64,000 bases of DNA from Vibrio fortis (GCF_000695685.1 NZ_JFFR01000033.1:186001-250000), one strand, 5' to 3'. Shown: positions 17,590-26,415, numbered from the stretch's first letter. Numbers and translations are program-made. Notes: generated from the sequence alone by a model not told the origin.

Positions 17590-18546
17590 ATGACTTCTCT
17601 TTGGCAACAATTCGCGTTTTCCGCCTCGATCACTGGGCCTATCTGCCTGATGTTGGTGCTCGGCGTTATGCTCAAGCGCATTGGATTGATCAATGAGAAC
17701 TTTATCGACGTCGCATCAAAAGTGGTTTTTCAGGTCACCCTACCTGCAATGTTGTTCTTAAGTATCGTTCAGTCTGATCATGACTTCGCTGCCAGCGGCA
17801 AGTTGGTGGTATTCGGAGTCCTCGCTAACTTCCTATTCTTCCTATTTACTACGCTGTCGACTCGCTTAGCTTTTTCGGAGCCAAAAGATCAAGGTGTCAT
17901 CGTGCAAGGAGGCTTTAGAGCAAACACCGCCATCATAGGTTTAGCCTATGTGGCAAATATCTACGGTAACGATGGCGTTGCACTGGCTGCGATTTATGTC
18001 GCCTCTTTAACTGTGCTCTACAACATTCAAGCCGTGGTTGCCCTAACGCCAAAAGGCCAAGAGTCCGGTCAACAAGCGGTACAAGTTATCGTGAAAACCC
18101 TGACCAAGAACCCTTTGATCATTGCCATCGCACTCGGAGTCGTGTTCTATGCGTTATCGATTCCCGTCCCCCAAATGGTGTCTGATGCTGGTCAGTACTT
18201 TGCTAATATGACGCTGCCACTGGCACTTCTATGTACTGGTGGGTCGTTAGATATCGGATCTCTAAAGAAAGACCAAGCCTCTACTTGGTTTGCCACCAGC
18301 TATAAATTGGTGCTGGCGCCACTCACCATTACCCTCGCGGCGCTATTTTTTGGCTTTAAAGAGCAAGATCTCGGGCTGATCTTCCTGATGAGCGCAGCCC
18401 CAACCGCCGCCGCTAGCTATGTGATGGCGCGAGCAATGGGAGGAAATTCAACCTTGGCTGCCAATATCATTGCACTGACAACCGTGATGTCACTAATCAC
18501 TTGCACGCTGGGTATATTCACCTTAAAAGCAACTGGATTAATATAG
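17590..18546 (+). CDS. AEC family transporter
   Basis: A ~318-residue membrane protein of the auxin efflux carrier (AEC/MdcF-like) family with about ten hydrophobic segments in two five-helix halves, starting ITGPICLMLVLGVMLKRIGL and ending LTTVMSLITCTLGIFTLKA. FRANTAIIGLAYVANIYG and the GG-containing loop MARAMGGNSTLAANIIALTT are typical of the family. Bacterial members carry malate, malonate or similar anions. The ATG at 17590 follows CAAGGACTGC, a better start than the one at 17557. It is divergent from the TetR-type gene, whose product may control it. Confidence 0.85.
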   Translation: MTSLWQQFAFSASITGPICLMLVLGVMLKRIGLINENFIDVASKVVFQVTLPAMLFLSIVQSDHDFAASGKLVVFGVLANFLFFLFTTLSTRLAFSEPKDQGVIVQGGFRANTAIIGLAYVANIYGNDGVALAAIYVASLTVLYNIQAVVALTPKGQESGQQAVQVIVKTLTKNPLIIAIALGVVFYALSIPVPQMVSDAGQYFANMTLPLALLCTGGSLDIGSLKKDQASTWFATSYKLVLAPLTITLAALFFGFKEQDLGLIFLMSAAPTAAASYVMARAMGGNSTLAANIIALTTVMSLITCTLGIFTLKATGLI

Positions 18547-18670
18547 CTGCGAGTCGCTTCAAATAAACAGGTTTTGACTGGGTAGAAACCACACTTTCTT
18601 TTGATTTAAAGCTAGAGCAAAACCCAAGAACACTGCTAACTTCTTGGAAAATTTTTCTAAGAGTCTTGTT

Positions 18671-19711
18671 ATGTCTACCGCTAGTTCAAAACCGACTACA
18701 CATATCGCCAGCCTAGAGTTAGGCCGTGTCGTGGCTATTTTGGCGATCATCGGCTTACACTGCCAAATGGCCCTCTCTTATGCATTAATCGATGAGGTTC
18801 CATGGGTAGGTTATACCCTCAACCAAGCGGCTCGTTTTGCAGTTCCGCTGTTCTTCCTAATTTCTGGTTACCTCATTCAACCTAAGCTCATGCGCTCGCC
18901 ATGGGAGACATTGACGAGTTATTCCAAGCCTCTTCTCAAGGTTTGGTTAGCTTGGAGCGTCATCAGCTTACTGATGCCGTTCAATCTCGGTAAAGTGATG
19001 GAAGCTGGTTACCTAGCTGAGCGAGAAGGCTACTGGGGCTTCCTGATGTCGACACCACTGAATAGCCTATTTGAAGGTGGTTTAGTGCACTTATGGTTCA
19101 TCCCCGCCCTGATTTGCGCGGTTGCGATTCTCGCAATACTCATCGAAATGAAACTAACCAAAGCGATTTTGCCTTTGGCGCTGGTGTTATACCTCTACGG
19201 TATCTTGGCGGGTAGCTACGCACCTTTGACTGAATTGGAAGCGCCGATTTTCACACGCAATGGTCCTTTCTTTAGCACACTGTTAGTCGCCGTTGGCTTT
19301 ATGATTCGACAAAACAGTTGGCGACTCACTTCGATGCAATCCATCGCGATGGCCGTTTTAGGAATGGCAATCCACTTTGGCGAAGCGACTTGGTTGATGA
19401 GATATGATGTCGCATTCAATATCAATGATTTCTTAGCGGGCACGGCGCTGTGGGGCATCGGCGTGTTTATGTGGTTACTCGCGAACCCAACCGTTGGTGA
19501 CAAGCGTTGGATTCAGGCTATTTCCAGCCGTATGCTTGGTATTTATGTGAGCCACCTACTGCTGATCATCGTGATGTTTAATATCTGCGGAATGCTCGGT
19601 ATTACAGGCTTGTCTAAAGATATTCTCACTTACAGCATGACGATAATTCTCAGCTTCGGCTTAGTCGTCGCGCTTGAGAAAAGCCCTTTACGTCGTGTGC
19701 TGCTTCGCTGA
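18671..19711 (+). CDS. Membrane acyltransferase (Acyltransferase_3 family)
   Basis: A ~346-residue polytopic protein of the acyltransferase-3 family (WecH/OafA-like without a fused domain). LELGRVVAILAIIGLHCQMA contains the family's early His, and RFAVPLFFLISGYLIQPKLM is the conserved 'FFxxSGY' segment. About ten membrane spans follow, with VHLWFIPALI near the middle (the LWF motif). Such enzymes O-acetylate surface glycans or lipids. No glycan genes lie nearby, so the target is unknown. The frame opens at a TTG (18644), but the ATG at 18671 gives the usual family N-terminus. Confidence 0.85.
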   Translation: MSTASSKPTTHIASLELGRVVAILAIIGLHCQMALSYALIDEVPWVGYTLNQAARFAVPLFFLISGYLIQPKLMRSPWETLTSYSKPLLKVWLAWSVISLLMPFNLGKVMEAGYLAEREGYWGFLMSTPLNSLFEGGLVHLWFIPALICAVAILAILIEMKLTKAILPLALVLYLYGILAGSYAPLTELEAPIFTRNGPFFSTLLVAVGFMIRQNSWRLTSMQSIAMAVLGMAIHFGEATWLMRYDVAFNINDFLAGTALWGIGVFMWLLANPTVGDKRWIQAISSRMLGIYVSHLLLIIVMFNICGMLGITGLSKDILTYSMTIILSFGLVVALEKSPLRRVLLR

Positions 19712-19743
19712 TTTATTGTCTGGTGTAACCTATTCAAAAACAG

Positions 19744-19775
19744 ACCCGCTCACTGTAATCAACGAGCGGGTTTTC
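19744..19775. terminator. Terminator between acyltransferase and AraC genes
   Basis: ACCCGCTC (19744-19751) pairs with GAGCGGGT (19764-19771), followed by TTT and more T after two C. It is shared by convergent genes. Confidence 0.7.
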
Positions 19776-19795
19776 CTTTTCAAATACACTAATCG

Positions 19796-20620
19796 TTAAT
19801 CTAAACTCTCTTTCAGCCATTGCCGTGGTGATACACCTGCCACATGCTGGAAAGCGCGTGAGAACCCTGAATAGCTTGTGTACCCCACCTCATCAGCGAC
19901 CCAATTGATGGGTTTATTTTGCAACAACAACGACTGAGCAACGGACACTCGCCATTTCTGAACATAATCCCCCGGAGTATCCCCGACTTCTCGTTTGAAT
20001 GTTTCAATAAACTGAGTGCGAGACATAGCAGCAAGAGAGGCCATCTCCGCCACAGAATAGTGACGAGCAGGAAGCCGATGTATAGCAGAAACCACGGAGG
20101 CTAGACGTGGGTGAGCAAGTGCCGAAAAGACCCCTTTGTTGATCTTCTGTTCCTCTATGAGGTGTCGAAAAATCAGCGCCATTAAGGCATCACTCAGCCT
20201 ATCCATCAAATATTGCTGACCCGAAGATTGCTGCGTCGACTCGCGAAACAGCGCATCGATTACATGGCTCAAATTCGGGGCACTTTTAAAGGGAATCACG
20301 ATCACCTCAGGCAGAGCAGACAGCAGTGGGTTTGTCTGTCCGGAGCGATACTCAACGTTAGCACATACCAATTCTGCTCCCTCCCCAACGCCTTCTATTG
20401 CATGCGAGGTGTTGTTGGGTAGATACACAATACAGGGTTCAGAAAGCGGTTTAGGCTCACCGCCGTTTCGGGCTAACACGAGTTCCCCGCGGGTCAAAAC
20501 ATGCAAGTGCCCCTGTGTGCCTTGCTCTCCATTAAAAGATGACACCCCGCAAAGACGGCCGGAGTAAAACACACCAGTGCGTATCGAAAAATATTCCATC
20601 AGTTGTGACAACAGGTCCAT
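19796..20620 (-). CDS. AraC-family regulator with cupin sensor
   Basis: A 274-residue regulator. The N-terminal ~150 residues form a cupin-like sensor (FSIRTGVFYSGRLCGVSSF, HLHVLTRGELVLAR, CIVYLPNNTSHAIEG) of the kind annotated as AraC_binding/cupin_6. The C-terminal ~100 residues hold two HTH motifs: YSVAEMASLAAMSRTQFIET and PINWVADEVGYTSYSGFSRA, ending SPRQWLKE. It should bind DNA as an activator. The target may be the divergent YHS-domain gene at 20731. The ligand is not visible. Confidence 0.88.
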   Translation of the reverse strand: MDLLSQLMEYFSIRTGVFYSGRLCGVSSFNGEQGTQGHLHVLTRGELVLARNGGEPKPLSEPCIVYLPNNTSHAIEGVGEGAELVCANVEYRSGQTNPLLSALPEVIVIPFKSAPNLSHVIDALFRESTQQSSGQQYLMDRLSDALMALIFRHLIEEQKINKGVFSALAHPRLASVVSAIHRLPARHYSVAEMASLAAMSRTQFIETFKREVGDTPGDYVQKWRVSVAQSLLLQNKPINWVADEVGYTSYSGFSRAFQHVAGVSPRQWLKESLD

Positions 20621-20730
20621 AGCATCTCCGAACGATTCGCTTACTTTTTAGGTCTTTTGTCTCTCTATAGACCGGACAAGCCCGCTAATTTATTCATACA
20701 AGCTAACCAAACAGAGACAAGGAATACGCT

Positions 20731-21207
20731 ATGTCACCTATCAAATCAGCAGGTAAAAAATTCACTCTTGCAGCAGCATTAATTGGCGCGAGTTTTTCAG
20801 TGATGGCAGCAGACATCGACATGAGCGTCGATAGCAATGATTTGGCGATTAAAGGTTATGATCCCGTGGCCTACTTTACGGATGCAGGCGCAGTACAAGG
20901 TTCACCTGAATATACGGCCACTTATAAAAATGCCATTTACCAGTTTGCAAGCAGCGACAACCGCGACCAATTCCGCGCAAATCCACAAGCGTATGCGCCA
21001 CAATACGGCGGCTACTGTGCATTTGGTGTTGCAATGGGTAAGAAATTCGAAACAGACCCTAACGCATGGAAAATTGAAGACGGTAAGCTCTATTTGAACT
21101 TAGATAAGTCCGTTCAAAAGCGTTGGTTGGAAGATACTCAAGTCTTTATTCAAGATGCCAACACCAACTGGACAACTATCAAGACCGTTGAGGCTAGCAA
21201 GCTTTAA
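20731..21207 (+). CDS. Exported YHS-domain protein
   Basis: A 158-residue protein with a Sec signal peptide (KKFTLAAALIGASFSVMAAD, cleavage near 27) and one YHS domain, whose signature is AIKGYDPVAYFTDAGAVQGS followed by YGGYCAFGVAMGKKF. The YHS fold is a small metal-associated domain related to TRASH. Here it has a single Cys (CAFG) in the mature part. Members of this periplasmic group are widespread but uncharacterised. AGACAAGGAATACG supplies the ribosome-binding site. It is divergent from an AraC-type gene and ends at a good terminator. Confidence 0.85.
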   Translation: MSPIKSAGKKFTLAAALIGASFSVMAADIDMSVDSNDLAIKGYDPVAYFTDAGAVQGSPEYTATYKNAIYQFASSDNRDQFRANPQAYAPQYGGYCAFGVAMGKKFETDPNAWKIEDGKLYLNLDKSVQKRWLEDTQVFIQDANTNWTTIKTVEASKL

Positions 21208-21244
21208 AAGAACACTACCGTTTCCCTTCCCTGCCCTTAAATAA

Positions 21245-21274
21245 AAACGGAAGAGTATGACTCTTCCGTTTTTT
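21245..21274. terminator. Terminator after YHS gene
   Basis: AAACGGAAGAG (21245-21255) pairs with CTCTTCCGTTT (21261-21271) with a 5-base loop and flanking A and T runs, so it can serve both strands. Confidence 0.85.
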
Positions 21275-21300
21275 GTCTCCATATCGATCAGCGTCTCTCT

Positions 21301-22785
21301 TTATCCACGCTTAAAGCGTCGCGTGAGATAAGGTGCACCAATCAAGATCCAGAACATCCCAATCAAGATAGCCAGTGCGTTTACGGCTAATAGCACGATA
21401 CTGGTTGTTGCAGACGAGACTAAAGACAGGCTCGTTCCCACAATGACCGCAACACCGACTATCGAAGCAATAACCTGTTGCCAAGGGTTAAATTTCAAAG
21501 TTTCCGATCGGTCGCTACGCACCAACAATGCAATGAACAGCCCAAGTGCAGCAAACCATGAGAACACGTAAAGGGGTTGCAACAACTGCAAGGTACCAAA
21601 GAAATAGACCACCAATAGCAACAGCCACAAACGCTTTGATTCAACTAAACGCTTTGATTCAACTAAACGCTTCTGATTAGCGTATCTAAACTGGTAGACC
21701 TTCAGCGATATCACAGCAATCAAGCCGCCCAAGCCGATTCCAACGACAATGTCTGTTGGGTAATGAACACCCAGCCAAACCCTAGCAGTGCCAGCAAGAA
21801 GCGACAGTGCAAACCAACTTACTATCGCTGTACTTAAACTGATATAGCCATGCTGCTCACCTCGCTTTGTTATCCAACCAAGTAACAGCCCAACCACTGC
21901 CGCCGCTTGAGTTGTGTGGCCGCTAGGAAAACTAAATCCGCTGGCTTGGGCTTGCTGCAAACTTGGAAGCAAATAGAAAGGACGTGGAATTGCGAAACCC
22001 ATTTTTAGGAGGTTGACCGAATAAGCCGTCGCCAACAAAGCAAAAGCAAACGTCAGACCATAGCGTAAAGGCAGCAGCAGTAACAACAGTACCAGCAATC
22101 CAACCGCGAATGCCCCTTCACCTAAACCATTACCAAAAGTGAGCAAGCTAGGAATGATAGGCATCGACTTAACCCAAACTTGGAAAGAGCCCATAAGCGG
22201 CAATTGCTTGGCATGTAACTCACTTGCTCCATCGGTCAAGTCATCAAGCACATGGAAAGTGCTGATGTGATTCGTGTCGCTCCAAGATTTAAGAGCGTCG
22301 ATATCAGTTGGATAACGATACTTATCGACAACGGCTGGCGTTAAAGGAGCAAGATAAACCTGACGAATTTCTTTGCCAAAATGCTTGGAGTTGAGAGCCG
22401 GGATGATTTCAGCACCAAAACGGTTCTCGATAGCGGGTTCTATATAACCAATGCTCTCTTTGGGCTGACAAGCAAAGACAACTCGATAGTCGTCTATATC
22501 AAGCTTCTCACCCACATCGACGTTTATTCCTGTCTCTTCGTACGTTTCTCGTTTCGCGGCAGCTTGAAAAGTCTCATCACTATCGATATACCCGCCTGGC
22601 AAAGAAAGCGTGCGCGTCAGGTAATCTTGAACCAGAACGACTTGACCTTCTCCATTATGAATAACACAGGTCGCGCCTTTAGGTTGATAAGGCTTAACCG
22701 GTTGCGAGTCTCGGTTTTGTTGAGCAAAGACCGACGAACTGAGTACGCTGATGAAGACTAAAAGTGGCAGTAAGGCATGTTGCAA
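21301..22785 (-). CDS. NUDIX hydrolase-PAP2 phosphatase fusion, exported
   Basis: A 494-residue two-domain protein. A signal peptide (LLPLLVFISVLSSSVFAQ) is followed by a NUDIX domain (~35-160) with a full Nudix box: GYIDSDETF, then REtyEETG. A membrane PAP2 phosphatase follows, with all three acid-phosphatase motifs: KMGFAIPRP (motif 1), FPSGHTTQAA (motif 2) and ARVWLGVHYPTDIVVG (motif 3). The C-terminal part adds several membrane spans. The fusion would place pyrophosphate hydrolysis and phosphate removal together on the periplasmic side, perhaps on an isoprenyl-linked or nucleotide-like substrate. A short tandem duplication (VESKRL) lies between spans. Confidence 0.88.
   Translation of the reverse strand: MQHALLPLLVFISVLSSSVFAQQNRDSQPVKPYQPKGATCVIHNGEGQVVLVQDYLTRTLSLPGGYIDSDETFQAAAKRETYEETGINVDVGEKLDIDDYRVVFACQPKESIGYIEPAIENRFGAEIIPALNSKHFGKEIRQVYLAPLTPAVVDKYRYPTDIDALKSWSDTNHISTFHVLDDLTDGASELHAKQLPLMGSFQVWVKSMPIIPSLLTFGNGLGEGAFAVGLLVLLLLLLPLRYGLTFAFALLATAYSVNLLKMGFAIPRPFYLLPSLQQAQASGFSFPSGHTTQAAAVVGLLLGWITKRGEQHGYISLSTAIVSWFALSLLAGTARVWLGVHYPTDIVVGIGLGGLIAVISLKVYQFRYANQKRLVESKRLVESKRLWLLLLVVYFFGTLQLLQPLYVFSWFAALGLFIALLVRSDRSETLKFNPWQQVIASIVGVAVIVGTSLSLVSSATTSIVLLAVNALAILIGMFWILIGAPYLTRRFKRG
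21629..21670 (-). repeat. 18-bp in-frame tandem duplication
   Basis: AAACGCTTTGATTCAACT occurs at 21629-21646 and 21647-21664, then AAACGC begins a third unit. It lies inside the NUDIX-PAP2 gene and encodes KRLVES twice followed by KRL, so the frame is kept. It falls in a basic cytoplasmic loop. Confidence 0.9.
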
Positions 22786-23115
22786 AATAAAGCGCCCATA
22801 ATTGTAATATTATGGCCGCCATTATGAATGTTGTTGCTTCAATATCCAGTTAAAATAAGAATCAGTTCTATTCTCTGAACCAAAACAACATTGGAACTTG
22901 TTCACCATTCCTATTGGTTAATTGCTTGCGCACTTAAAACACTGTTTTCCTTCCTTCTAACCATCCCAATGTGATCGAACCAACGTTTTTTACTGCAAAA
23001 ATTGTTGATACTGAAGCGATTCGTGATTGTTATGTTATAACATTTCACAACTTCCGAATATTTAAGGCTATCAGTGGTGCCTTTCGGAAGGGAACTAGAG
23101 TTAAAGGAAAACATA

Positions 23116-23973
23116 ATGAAACTAAAACAACTCGCTGCTCTGTGTGCGCTCTCTATTGCTGGTAACGCTTATGCAGACGTTACTGTAAAAGAAACAGACA
23201 AATTCCAAGATGTTGCAGAGAAAATCCGTCAACTGACGGCGAAAGGTGAAAGCCCGCTGATCGTTATCGATATCGACAACACGCTTCTTACATCGACAAG
23301 CGATATCGGTGGTGACATTTGGTACCAATGGCAACGCGGCAAATTAGACGTAAAACCGTCAGCGGAAGACAAAGTAGGCTGTTTATTTGAAGACTCTATC
23401 GGTCTACTTTACGAACTAGTTCCAATGAAGATCATTGAAAACGACGTACCTGCAACCGTAAAAGGTTGGCAAGACAAAGGTCTGACTGTGATGGCACTGA
23501 CATCACGCTCACCAAACTACCGCTATGCAACGGAACGTGAAATGGCTCGTGCTCAATACGACATGACACGTACTGCATTGAAAGAGAAAGGCTCTGACGA
23601 ACTACCTATCTATATCGATAATCCAAAACGTCCTCTGAGCTACATCAACGGCATCATGATGACGACAGGTATGAACAAAGGCACGATGCTGGAGTACATC
23701 CTAGACAAGACAGACCAAAGCTTTAGCAGTGTTGTCTTTATCGATGATAGCAAAAAGAACATCGTCAATATGGAAAAAGCCTATAAAGATGATGCTTCTG
23801 TCGACATGACAATCTTCCACTACACCAAAGTGGAACACGATCGTATGAAACAATATGGCTCTGTTCTGACTCAAGAACAGGCAGACAAAATGGCCAGTGA
23901 TTGGAAAGAATTAAATGTAGTTCTTGATAAAATTGCCCCAGCTCGACTTGGGGAAGCGTGTTTGGGGCAATAA
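23116..23973 (+). CDS. DUF2608 HAD-like periplasmic protein
   Basis: A ~285-residue exported protein with a signal peptide (MKLKQLAALCALSIAGNAYA). The mature part has HAD-superfamily motifs: VIDIDNTLLTS (motif I, DxDxT), ALTSRSP (motif II Ser/Thr region) and VFIDDSKKNI (motif IV acidic pair). This matches DUF2608, a HAD-like family known from Legionella and Vibrio. A periplasmic phosphatase is plausible, but substrate and activity are unknown. The ATG at 23116 follows AAAGGAAAAC; the longer frame from 23074 would put residues before the signal peptide. Monocistronic, with a terminator ~20 bases downstream. Confidence 0.82.
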   Translation: MKLKQLAALCALSIAGNAYADVTVKETDKFQDVAEKIRQLTAKGESPLIVIDIDNTLLTSTSDIGGDIWYQWQRGKLDVKPSAEDKVGCLFEDSIGLLYELVPMKIIENDVPATVKGWQDKGLTVMALTSRSPNYRYATEREMARAQYDMTRTALKEKGSDELPIYIDNPKRPLSYINGIMMTTGMNKGTMLEYILDKTDQSFSSVVFIDDSKKNIVNMEKAYKDDASVDMTIFHYTKVEHDRMKQYGSVLTQEQADKMASDWKELNVVLDKIAPARLGEACLGQ

Positions 23974-23992
23974 TCTAGACCGCTACATTTAG

Positions 23993-24025
23993 GGTCGTGG
24001 GGCGCGGAGCTCTACGACCTTTTTC
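23993..24025 (+). terminator. Terminator after DUF2608 gene
   Basis: GGTCGT (23993-23998) pairs with ACGACC (24014-24019) across a G+C-rich loop and is followed by five T. Confidence 0.6.
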
Positions 24026-24112
24026 TTTATCTGCTACCACCAAACCCTCGCGATTCCAGCCAAGTTTATCCTATACTCTTCCTTAATAAGTCTTTATTTT
24101 TCAGGAAGAAGA

Positions 24113-24739
24113 ATGACACTACTTCGGATCATTGCCGTTGGCCTTTTCACCTATTCAACGTTAGCTTTTGCCACACCTTGGACTTTTGTAAAAAGTGAAG
24201 ATGGTATAACAATCCATAAACGCGACCACGGCAATGGCTTAGTAGAAGTACGAGCTCAAATGCAAGTCGAGACCAGCTACTCCGGATTTTTGTTATTACT
24301 TGAAGACAGCGACAATGTGCCCAACTGGATCGATAATGTATCGCACAGTGAAGTGCTGATGCAGATCTCTTCTAACGAAAACATTGTCTATACGCAATTC
24401 AAAGCCCCTTGGCCAGCCCGTGATAGAGACATGGTTACCTACTCCAAATACGAAGTGGAAGAGGGTCAATTTACCCTGACTATCAAAGACGCGTCGAACT
24501 ACCTTGCAAACGAATCTGGGTATATTCGTATTCGCGATGTGGATGCTATCTGGACTCTGCAGCCACTCACTAACGGTTTCACACACATCAACTACACCGC
24601 CTATGCAAACGCAGGTGGGATACTACCTGATTGGTTAATGAATCGCTTGTCGGCGAACAACGCCTTTAGCACCTTTCAAAAACTCAAAAATCAGTTACCA
24701 AAGTACCAAGGGAAACAGCACCCTAATTTGAGCCAATAG
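24113..24739 (+). CDS. START-domain protein, exported
   Basis: A 208-residue protein with a signal peptide (LLRIIAVGLFTYSTLAFATP) and a START/SRPBCC lipid-binding domain. Characteristic stretches are GITIHKRDHGNGLVEVRAQM, NVPNWIDNVSHSEVL, FKAPWPARDRDMVTYSKY and YTAYANAGGILPDWLMNRL. START domains form a deep hydrophobic pocket for a lipid or another nonpolar ligand. A periplasmic location suggests a lipid or hydrophobe carrier. GGAAGAAG precedes the ATG. No partner gene is visible next to it. Confidence 0.85.
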   Translation: MTLLRIIAVGLFTYSTLAFATPWTFVKSEDGITIHKRDHGNGLVEVRAQMQVETSYSGFLLLLEDSDNVPNWIDNVSHSEVLMQISSNENIVYTQFKAPWPARDRDMVTYSKYEVEEGQFTLTIKDASNYLANESGYIRIRDVDAIWTLQPLTNGFTHINYTAYANAGGILPDWLMNRLSANNAFSTFQKLKNQLPKYQGKQHPNLSQ

Positions 24740-24781
24740 AGTGTTGTTTTTCATTCGTCAGAGAACTTACCAGCCACTGCT

Positions 24782-25312
24782 TTAATTACGCCTCGCCAAG
24801 TCGCGAGCAAGAATCAAAGCCAAGCCAAAGATCTGCAGAAACAGGGCGATGTTTTTATATAACGTCATTTGCTCTTCAAGGGCCTGAAGAAGCTCAGATA
24901 GGGTTAGATTATCAAGATAGAAATCGTCAATGCGCGTTCGTTGAGATTGCTGAGCTTGATTAATCATCATCATGATCTCAGGAAGGTTTTCGACGGTGAT
25001 CTCAGGAACATCCCCACTGACCCACACACCTAGCTGACCTCGCATTGCTTCCTCCAACTCAGGTGTGACCGCAGAGTTGGATGAGGTGCTGATGTCCATG
25101 TGTAACAGCATGGATTCGCGCTTACGCTCCAAGGTCTCTATGGTGTTCCACGCCAGCTGAATAGAGTAGATGTTACCCTGCTGACGCTCACGATATTGGG
25201 CCTGCTCAACCACCATTTTGTCGAGCACTAGACTCGACACCACAATGGCCAGAATATTGAGCACCAAGCCAGTTAAGACAATCATCCATGGTGGAGGTAG
25301 GCGTAACGCCAT
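24782..25312 (-). CDS. Hypothetical membrane protein with two spans (176 aa)
   Basis: A 176-residue protein. One membrane segment near the start (PPWMIVLTGLVLNILAIVVS) and one at the end (IALFLQIFGLALILARDLARRN) flank a ~110-residue loop rich in Glu, Gln and Met. This loop looks helical and would lie in the periplasm. The loop layout recalls four-helix periplasmic sensor domains, but no signalling domain follows. It starts 8 bases after the MAPEG stop, so the two genes are probably cotranscribed. I do not recognise a named family. Confidence 0.65.
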   Translation of the reverse strand: MALRLPPPWMIVLTGLVLNILAIVVSSLVLDKMVVEQAQYRERQQGNIYSIQLAWNTIETLERKRESMLLHMDISTSSNSAVTPELEEAMRGQLGVWVSGDVPEITVENLPEIMMMINQAQQSQRTRIDDFYLDNLTLSELLQALEEQMTLYKNIALFLQIFGLALILARDLARRN

Positions 25313-25320
25313 GGCAATCC

Positions 25321-25707
25321 TTACATGAGTTTATCAAATGGAAGATAAATCAAGTTTAGGACAACCAGAGACACCATGCTGCCAAAGGTTAAATACATGC
25401 CTCGCTTTCTGCCTTTCAGGCTACGCGCCAGAATACTTTTACCGTGAATAATACGACCAGCGATAAAAGCGATGCCGATAATATGAATCAACCACACATT
25501 GGCACCATTGAACTCTAACAATGCCATTAGAATCACAGTTATCGGGATATAGTCCATCGCATTACTCTGCGCAGAGCGAGCGATTTGCAGCGATTCAACA
25601 CCACCATCTGCATGGGCGACCTGATTCTTCCTTCTCTGCTTGATCACTTCAATGGCTAACCAGAGCATAATAAGGGCGAGTAAAGAGGCGTATAACGCTG
25701 TAACCAT
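25321..25707 (-). CDS. MAPEG family membrane protein
   Basis: A ~128-residue integral membrane protein of the MAPEG family (glutathione- and eicosanoid-related), with four hydrophobic segments. VTALYASLLALIMLWLAIEV is the first span. ARSAQSNAMDYIPITVILM carries the family's conserved R..N/Q..N/E..P pattern, and RIIHGKSILARSLKGR lies on the loop before the last span. Bacterial members are poorly characterised. The frame is open back to 25842, but the ATG at 25707 follows a strong ribosome-binding site (AAAAGGAAACACC), and the longer version would run through the VarA boxes of csrB. Confidence 0.82.
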   Translation of the reverse strand: MVTALYASLLALIMLWLAIEVIKQRRKNQVAHADGGVESLQIARSAQSNAMDYIPITVILMALLEFNGANVWLIHIIGIAFIAGRIIHGKSILARSLKGRKRGMYLTFGSMVSLVVLNLIYLPFDKLM

Positions 25708-25780
25708 GGTGTTTCCTTTTCCTAAGCGATAACAATAGATAATGAGCAACTTAGAGAGGTACCAAGCTTGCTCGTCAGTT

Positions 25781-25817
25781 TGTAAGAGATCTCTCACAAC
25801 CGCTGTGAGAGATCTCA
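25781..25817 (+). promoter_or_regulatory. VarA/GacA/UvrY-type binding boxes upstream of csrB
   Basis: TGTAAGAGATCTCTCACA (25781-25798) is a near-perfect match to the GacA/UvrY consensus TGTAAG-N6-CTTACA. A second, half-degenerate copy, TGTGAGAGATCTCA, follows at 25804-25817. Their centre lies about 165 bases before the inferred csrB start, close to where the distal UvrY site sits in E. coli as I recall it. Confidence 0.8.
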
Positions 25818-25958
25818 AATAAGCTTCGCAGAATATACTCAAAAAACAAACTCAACTTATTGTTTTCTAATGTTCAGCGCACAGTTCTTTCTATTTATTG
25901 AGCTGAATTATAAATTTCCTCCATTGCGAGTGAAGTCACTAGGGTGTTTAATTAAGTT

Positions 25959-26275
25959 GTCGACAGGGAGTTGGCAGGAACAGGAAAAAGCCTAACGGAT
26001 TAGGTATCTTCAGGAAGAAGATTTGATAACACAGGATAGGTTATCAGCAAGGAAGTTGTACTCTAGGAAGAGTTGCTTATCAGGGTGATAAGGTCAAGGA
26101 CACCGCTAGGAAGGCGATGAATTGGATAGGTTAATGGAGTTAACCAAGTCAAGGAACGATGCAGGGAGCATACGTTACCTTATTTAAATATAAATAAGAA
26201 ACAACGTTGGTAGCAGGACGGCTACGAAAAAGAACAGACCCCGTTTGGTGAAAGCCAAGCGGGGTTTATCTTTTT
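25959..26275 (+). ncRNA. csrB: CsrB-type CsrA-sequestering small RNA
   Basis: About 315 bases with no reading frame but a dense run of GGA-type CsrA-binding motifs, many in the form AGGA or AGGGA (CAGGGAG, CAGGAAC, CAGGAAG, CAGGATA, AAGGAAG, TAGGAAG, AAGGACA, TAGGAAGG, AAGGAACG, CAGGGAG, CAGGACGG). It begins at GTCGACAGGGAG just after a TTTAAT -10-like element (25947-25952) and ends in a strong terminator at 26238-26275. It should titrate CsrA, and in vibrios this links the VarS/VarA system to quorum sensing and metabolism. The start is estimated to within a few bases. Confidence 0.9.
26238..26275 (+). terminator. csrB terminator
   Basis: ACCCCGTTTGG (26238-26248) pairs with CCAAGCGGGGT (26255-26265), with one mismatch, followed by TTATCTTTTT. 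Confidence 0.9.
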
Positions 26276-26415
26276 AGAGACCAGAGCAATATCTTATAAA
26301 CCAGAATCTTAGAAACCTGGATCTTAGAAACCAAAGCAACATCGCCAGTGTCGCACTTCGTTATTTATCGTGTTCAACCGTCGATAATCTCTTTCAGCCT
26401 CTAAAAATGAATTGG

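Noticed and set aside
21301..22785. NUDIX-PAP2 gene as two genes joined by a sequencing error
   Set aside because: The frame is continuous, there is no internal start with a ribosome-binding site between the domains, and the membrane spans follow naturally.
25708..25842. 45-residue N-terminal extension of the MAPEG protein
   Set aside because: The ATG at 25707 has a strong ribosome-binding site and matches the family start. The extension reads through palindromic VarA boxes.
26280..26350. Short direct repeats (TCTTAGAAACC-like) after csrB as a repeat element
   Set aside because: The units are short, imperfect and few, and could be chance in AT-rich intergenic DNA.
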